A DNA stretch of 64,000 nucleotides from Piper betle (lineage: Eukaryota > Streptophyta > Magnoliopsida > Piperales > Piperaceae). The stretch covers positions 124,001 through 188,000 of the forward strand of contig JAURVB010013508.1 in NCBI GenBank assembly GCA_033002965.1, given 5' to 3'. The first letter of the stretch is position 1, and each line of letters starts with the position of its first letter. Of this stretch, positions 58,601 through 64,000 are shown piece by piece. Under the pieces are notes generated by a model. It ran no database searches and had not been told where the DNA came from. It worked only from the letters and a program-made list of their open reading frames with translations. The position numbers were made by a program, and so were the translations under genes.

Positions 58601-60216
58601 TGCAACACACCTCTTTAGATGTGGCACCCTCTAGCACAACCGTCATTGTCGTCATGCTAGAGGGTCGTCGTCATGGCGGTGCATGGGGAGCCGTCATGGT
58701 GGTGCAAGGGGAGTCGTCATGGCTGATTATGTGACCGACATGGAGTCACCATGGTCAGGTCGGGGTTGCTGATTGGGTGGCTAGAATGGGGTCGCCAAGG
58801 ACTGGTTGAGGGTTGCCATGTGGTGGCCAAGTTGGAGATGCCATAGCAGCGAATGGAGGCCGCCAAGTTAATGATTGGTCACCATGCATGGTGAAAATAC
58901 CAACTTTCACTGGTTGACTACAAAAAAGCTGGGAGCATTGGGGTCGTTAAATGAATTGTTAAAGTAGAATGACAACCAGGTAAATATGGGAGAACTCGAT
59001 GCGGTCGAGTTAGAATATAAGGTAAATACAAAAGAATTAAGTATGGGGCATGTTAATAATTAAATTATCAACTAGTTAATGGGGATTTGGATGGGGATAA
59101 TTAATAATTAATTATCATCAGAATTGCTGAAAATTTAATAAGTAATGAAGACTAACATGAACTAATTACATCATTTAAAAATTGATAGTATATTAGTCAT
59201 GTAGTTGCATGTAGGTTCATGCAAATAAAATTATACTAATGTATAATTTTATGCCCTCATTCAGATTAGGGTTAGCGGATCACAGTTAGACGAAATCACA
59301 AGTCAGGTACGTATAATAGGTAGAACATCGTACTTTCCTTGTTGGTAGCCTAGGTCGGCCTGAACCCAGATTTGACCACCATGCACTGAGTGCAACCGGG
59401 GTCAAAGAATTGACTCAGTCCGACACGGGGTCGTATTATGTGCGTAAATTGTGTAATGCATCGACATTATTTTGGAATAGTGATAGCCACCCCATAAAAA
59501 GGCTATGGCCGGGGTGAGCGAGGCATAACGATTCCTCCATCGCACTGGAGTGCAGTGATAGCCTCCCCATAAAAAGGCTACGGCTTGGGTGTGCAAGGCA
59601 TTGGCACTGGAGTGCAGTGATAACCTCCCCATAAAAGAGGCCACGGCCGGGGTGTGTGAGGCACTGGCACTAGAGTTGGCAGTGAGAGCTTCCCCACAAA
59701 CAGGGCACAGTAATCACCTGAGTGCAGGATAGCTTCCCCACAAAAAGGCTACGGCCGGGGTGTGCGAGGCACTGGCACGTGAGATGGTAGTAGTAGCCTC
59801 CCCACACAAGGGCAACGGCCGGGGTGTACGGATCACAGCGGATGCCTCCTCCGCATTGTTTTGGAGTATAGCGGAATCGCTCCACCGCATATTGAAATGA
59901 ACATAGGGAAATAGTGGAATGTACTTGACTTGTTTTATTTATCATACTACTTACTGTTGTAATCACTAACGCGGAATTGCCTCCGCAGGTGTGCAGATAT
60001 GAAATTAGGTGATTGACAACCAGAGCATGGGGCAAATAAATATGGGGACTTCCTTTTTTATTTATTTGAGAAATAAGTGTGGCTGCTGGGAAACGGTCCA
60101 AGACTGTGGGATCTTTATATATGTGTTTGTTAGAAATGCTAGACATATTTGCTAAATTGTGAGTAACACCTAGCCAATTAGGCCTACAATGTTGTGAAAA
60201 ATGGCGGGTCGTTACA
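58601..60216 (+). repeat. Family D LTR, sense plus, start side missing
   Basis: Ends GGCGGGTCGTTACA at 60216. 58640-59465 is a near-exact inverted copy (about 98% by eye over 250 bases) of 49563-50410. It retains the LTR end that the other copy lost, including a ~65-base tandem array. No PBS-like sequence follows, so it is a solo fragment. Confidence 0.75.
59475..59830 (+). repeat. ~65-bp tandem array in D LTR end
   Basis: Five to six units of the form GATAGCCTCCCCATAAAAAGG, CTACGGCCGGGGTGTGCGAGG, CACTGGCACTGGAGTGCAGT, with indels. It is not evident in the D copy at 11112-11800, so it arose within this subfamily. Confidence 0.8.
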
Positions 60217-60769
60217 GGTCCCCTCTAATATTTGAAGTTTGGTTAATGGCAAATAGGATTTGGATGACCTTTGGCCTATCACAACAGCAACACGTGGCGG
60301 TGGAGAGATGGCGAGATTGTCGGAACAGAGATGGAGGCACGGTAGCTGCACAATCGTGTTAGGGCGGCATCGTGGGTTTGGGGGGGGTGAGAAGCATCAA
60401 GAGGGAAAAGGAGGTCGGTGGATATATAGTAAATAAAAGTTGACTTGAGTTCTTAAAAACCCTAAAAAAATTCAAAAAATAGGTAAAAATCCCATAAAAT
60501 ATAATACACATCATAACATCATAGTGACATATGTCATATAACGCATCCAAATGCGTTATTCGGCTTAAAAATCAAATATATAAAAAAAATGATTGCATAT
60601 TGTCATATATTATGATAACTCATTTTTCATCATCATTTTGATGTTATTATCATATACTCACGGTTGACCTCAACTCAGGACGTAGTTCATGAAACTAACT
60701 CGATGCGTACAGAGAGCTGAACTGACTATTTCGTTAATGTAAAACTCTAACTCGAGTCCGAGTTTTACA
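60217..60769 (-). repeat. Family C LTR start fragment, sense minus
   Basis: Parallels 19270-19822 and 53400-54024: a small GC-rich remnant (60290-60420), the TTGACTTGAG block, CATATGTCATATAACGCATCC, and CCGAGTTTTACA at 60769. It lies between the D LTR end and a B LTR. No duplication is identifiable. Confidence 0.7.
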
Positions 60770-63700
60770 ACGATTATGAACAGTGACTTTAAAAATGTAA
60801 TGATCACTCCCAACTTTAGAAGAAGCACACCCCCGCTATAGTTTTGACGTTGCATGTTGTTACGTATCTCATATTCTTACTACTTAGTTCAAATGAATGA
60901 CTTAAGTCTTCTTATTAGTTACATGAAGATGATACAATTATTTAAATAAGGGTCATGGTTACTTGTTCTACACACCCTATACGTACAATAATTAAAGTGT
61001 CAAATAATAACATAGCATCATCGAGTATTAGGGCATGAAACCCTAATACTCGGACTTCACGTGGGTCTTTCAAGTGGCTCGAAACATAAGCTCCTCCACA
61101 CATGTTTCTCTAACACAAAAAAATGCAGCCAAAGATGTTTTGTGTGCCTAACTTAGATCTTTGTCATGTTCTAGGACTCTAGGGCTTATATATCTTGCAG
61201 ACGATGGTTAGCCTTGCCCTATAATAATATTACGATAAAACATGCTACCATAACCATCATGGCATACATCCGAATCGTACAAGGTTCACATAGTTAGGGT
61301 ATATGCTTGTTATATAGTCATCAATAAAATACATGGTCTAAATAGACAACATAACACATGGCCCCGCCACCACCGCCATAGAGGCTTCTAATCCATGCAT
61401 CTAAGCCGGCCATGCCAGGGAACATCACCTACATATAATAGAAAACCACATTAGTAATCAAATAAATTTGATTTCTGGTGCAAATAACTATTAGCAAAAT
61501 AACAAGTTGGCAAATGGGTATTCAATTACCCACGAAAACTTAGGATACTTCAGAATTACCACACACAAGCGGTAAGCAAACATACTTAAATAAGTGTCGG
61601 CGTGCATGCACGACTAATATTCATATTTATACATGCAATATTTACACCCTCACATCCTCCATATTATACCCTCCACGGTACTCAAGTGGCGAAAGGAATG
61701 GTTTAGTGCTACAAATTCTCAAAATTTGCTGCATTATGTAGTCCCCTTATACTCCACACTACCTCAGGGTTTGAAGGAGTACTAATGTAGTCCATACACT
61801 ATTCGTCATAAAAGCCATAAACCCTCATATTTATACATATAGGCTTGGGGGAGGATTTAATAGTTAATTTTTGGATCTTCTCATTAAAAAATCATAAAGG
61901 TTTATTAAACATGTGTCAAAAACATTACTAAATGACGCGACATCAGAGGGCTCCTATAAAATGCCCTCGATGTTGTCCTACCTCTAAAACGTGGTTAAAC
62001 TTGACATGCAAGGAGTCAAGAAGTGATCAAACAAAGGGAGAGTCCTATGGACTTGGATGAGTAGAGCTCCATATTCTAGTCTATCAGCTCACCACCGATA
62101 CCTAGCATAAAGATGGTACCGATAAGAATTAAGTCACATCGGCGAACAGAATGAGGCAAAGCCTCCACACAAGCTCAACACTTATCATCACTTAATTATC
62201 GTAATTAGGTCCTAAGTGAAGTGTTAAACCTTATTAGGTAACTTAATTTAGGTTTTGGTTTCTTGTTCACCTAGTGGGTGTTAATCAATTCTAGGGTTTT
62301 AATTGAATGGGCTTACCAAACAACTTTTCGGATGCACCTAAAAATGTCCAAATGGGCTAAAATTTGGATGGGTTGACCCTTATACTTTTAGTTTCATGGG
62401 TAACTTCCACTATGACTAGCCCATGGGCCAATCAAGGGGAACAAGGCCCATTAAGCTTGGCCCTAAGTGTGGGAACAGTATTCTTGAGCTGCGCACCAAT
62501 TTTGGTTGATGGTATAGAGGACTCTAAATGGGCTTGGGTTAGTGGGCCTAGTTAGCTAACACATGGAGCTTGAGCCTAGTAAGAGTTATAACCAATTTAC
62601 TTTGTAAATGGGGCCTAAGTGGATTTTACAACTTGGGTCACTTGATGGGCTATTTTTAGAGCTATCTAGACCTTAACAAATTAGAAATTCACAAATAAAA
62701 TTGGGAAACTATCCAAATGGCCCCAAAATTGGTCACGACGCTATTGAGACAGATGGTAAGGTGTGGACCATGTTCCACTGATAGCGAACACCATTAACCT
62801 ATTTGAAGGTATTTTACAACCGGAGTGACAAAAACTTGTGTTTTCACCCTCCATCTTTACACTATCCAGGTAGATACCTCCGAAACATATATAGATGATT
62901 TGTACCCATTCTCAAAAGTTATATAAATGAAGTAGACACCTCCAAAACAACACAGGAAATATAGGGCATACTTATTGGTGATATTCATGATTATTTAGTG
63001 GTTAGATTAGTCTTAAAATTTTACCAAAAACTCCTAAAATTACCATAAACAATATGGAATGTTGTGAATTAGTATATCCTACAAGGTCAGAGAGTAAAAA
63101 TTAAAGAAATGGGCGCTTATGTCACTCTCATGGCGAAAGTTGTCACCTTTCCTCAATTTTTACCTTCATGTATACACATTATAGGTTATTTAAGGTAAAA
63201 CACACAAGAAAAAAGCTGTAGATATACATGTTTTGAGTGCAAAAAAATAAGAATTGTGAAAATTTAACATAAGAGTGCCAAGATATGATTTTTATACCAA
63301 AATAGTGCATAACAATGACCTATGTGTATTATAGAAATCATATCTATTTATTTACATGGACAAATAAGATACATGAATATTCAAATTGTCCTAAGAGGAA
63401 GGTATACATTATAAAAATGTCAAAAAATTAAACAAGAAAACAATATAAGAGATAAACCTCAAACATCGAGTACACGAGTCAGTACAAACCTGAAATTAAT
63501 GAGGGAAGATCTAGGGGAGGTCTTTTGAGGCATCCACCCTCAAAGCCTACCTCCCTAGGAGGTTAGAAACGTGGAGGAGGGTGATTGGAGCTCAAAGGAG
63601 GAAGAAGAAAGACACATAGATGAGAAGAGGGTTGTGGGAGGTGTGGAGAGAAGGGGAAATGGTGAAAAGGTGAGGGAAGGGATGGGTTTTATAGAAAAAG

Positions 63701-64000
63701 GGTTGGTGGCTTGGTTATGTCATAGCTATTTGTGTCATACCTAAAGAGGTATGGGATGGATAAGGAGGTATGGCTTGCTGATGTCATACATGTATAGGTT
63801 GGCTTGGTGATGTCATAGGTATGCATGCAATACATAAAGAGGTATTTGTGCCATACCTAAAGAGGTATGAATTGGATTGACAAAGATGTATTCGTTGGGT
63901 TAGCTAAAGTGGTATGAGTTGGGTTATCCCAAAACACAAAAACTTTGGGTTTTTACCCAAATGCAATTGGGCCCACCTCGAGAATTGTACTATAGGACAC
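60770..64000 (-). repeat. Family B LTR, third copy, runs past the window
   Basis: Parallels 15350-16966 then 19828-21600: ATGATCACTCYCAAC, CCTCAGGGTTTGAAGG, poly(A)-like module (61875-61985), a TTAGGTAACTTAATTTAGG block, an AAGGTGTGG region and the GAGGTATGGGT array (63715-63925). It lacks the C insertion, so it shows the uninterrupted B LTR and confirms the C target site. The frame at 62364-62555 has no domain. Confidence 0.75.

Noticed and set aside
59475..59830. Tandem array as a possible CRISPR-like or satellite array
   Set aside because: Units of about 65 bases with variable indels, no constant repeat with unique spacers, embedded in an LTR of a plant element.

Overview
This window looks like intergenic heterochromatin from a large, repeat-rich flowering-plant genome. 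I see no intact host gene, no rRNA or tRNA, no CRISPR and no bacterial-type gene. The evidence for a plant is (i) a Ty3/gypsy gag-pol with a chromodomain-like tail of the Tekay/Del type, (ii) several families of unusually long LTRs (2.7-4 kb) with TG...CA ends, and (iii) degenerate, AT-rich coding remnants of endogenous plant pararetroviruses (Caulimoviridae). I cannot name the species.

I sorted the repeats by eye into four LTR families. A is about 3 kb, B about 4 kb, C about 2.85 kb and D about 2.7 kb. In sense direction they begin TGTAAAACCC (A, B, C) or TGTAAAGAC (D) and end in a form of GGGTGTTACA (A, B, C) or GGGTCGTTACA (D). Their first bases are preceded by a polypurine tract wherever an internal region is attached.

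Layout: 1-2182, D-like LTR plus a scrap of element interior. 2183-10105, family A LTR pieces around a non-coding element interior. 10106-10571, an orphan two-CCHC-knuckle reading frame. 10572-29905, one pararetrovirus segment on the minus strand (movement protein, coat protein, zinc knuckle, protease, start of RT), split by a D solo LTR (11112-13791) and by a nest (13883-26567) in which an A LTR holds a B element that holds a C solo LTR. The D, A and C insertions have recognisable 5-bp target duplications. 29906-32780, A LTR pieces and unrecognised coding remnants. 32790-38327, a second pararetrovirus-like segment on the plus strand, split by an A solo LTR (34239-37871, duplication aaatt). 38328-44433, B and A LTR pieces and a non-coding interior. 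44434-51172, a fairly young but broken D-type chromovirus on the minus strand. 51173-56485, an older C-type gypsy element on the minus strand. 56486-64000, LTR pieces of A, D, C and B.

Nothing here works as a gene system today. All reading frames with recognisable domains are broken. The value of the window is historical: it records the order of insertions, shows different LTR families sharing a poly(A)-like module, a GC-rich core and a non-coding interior, and preserves two pararetrovirus segments in opposite orientation.
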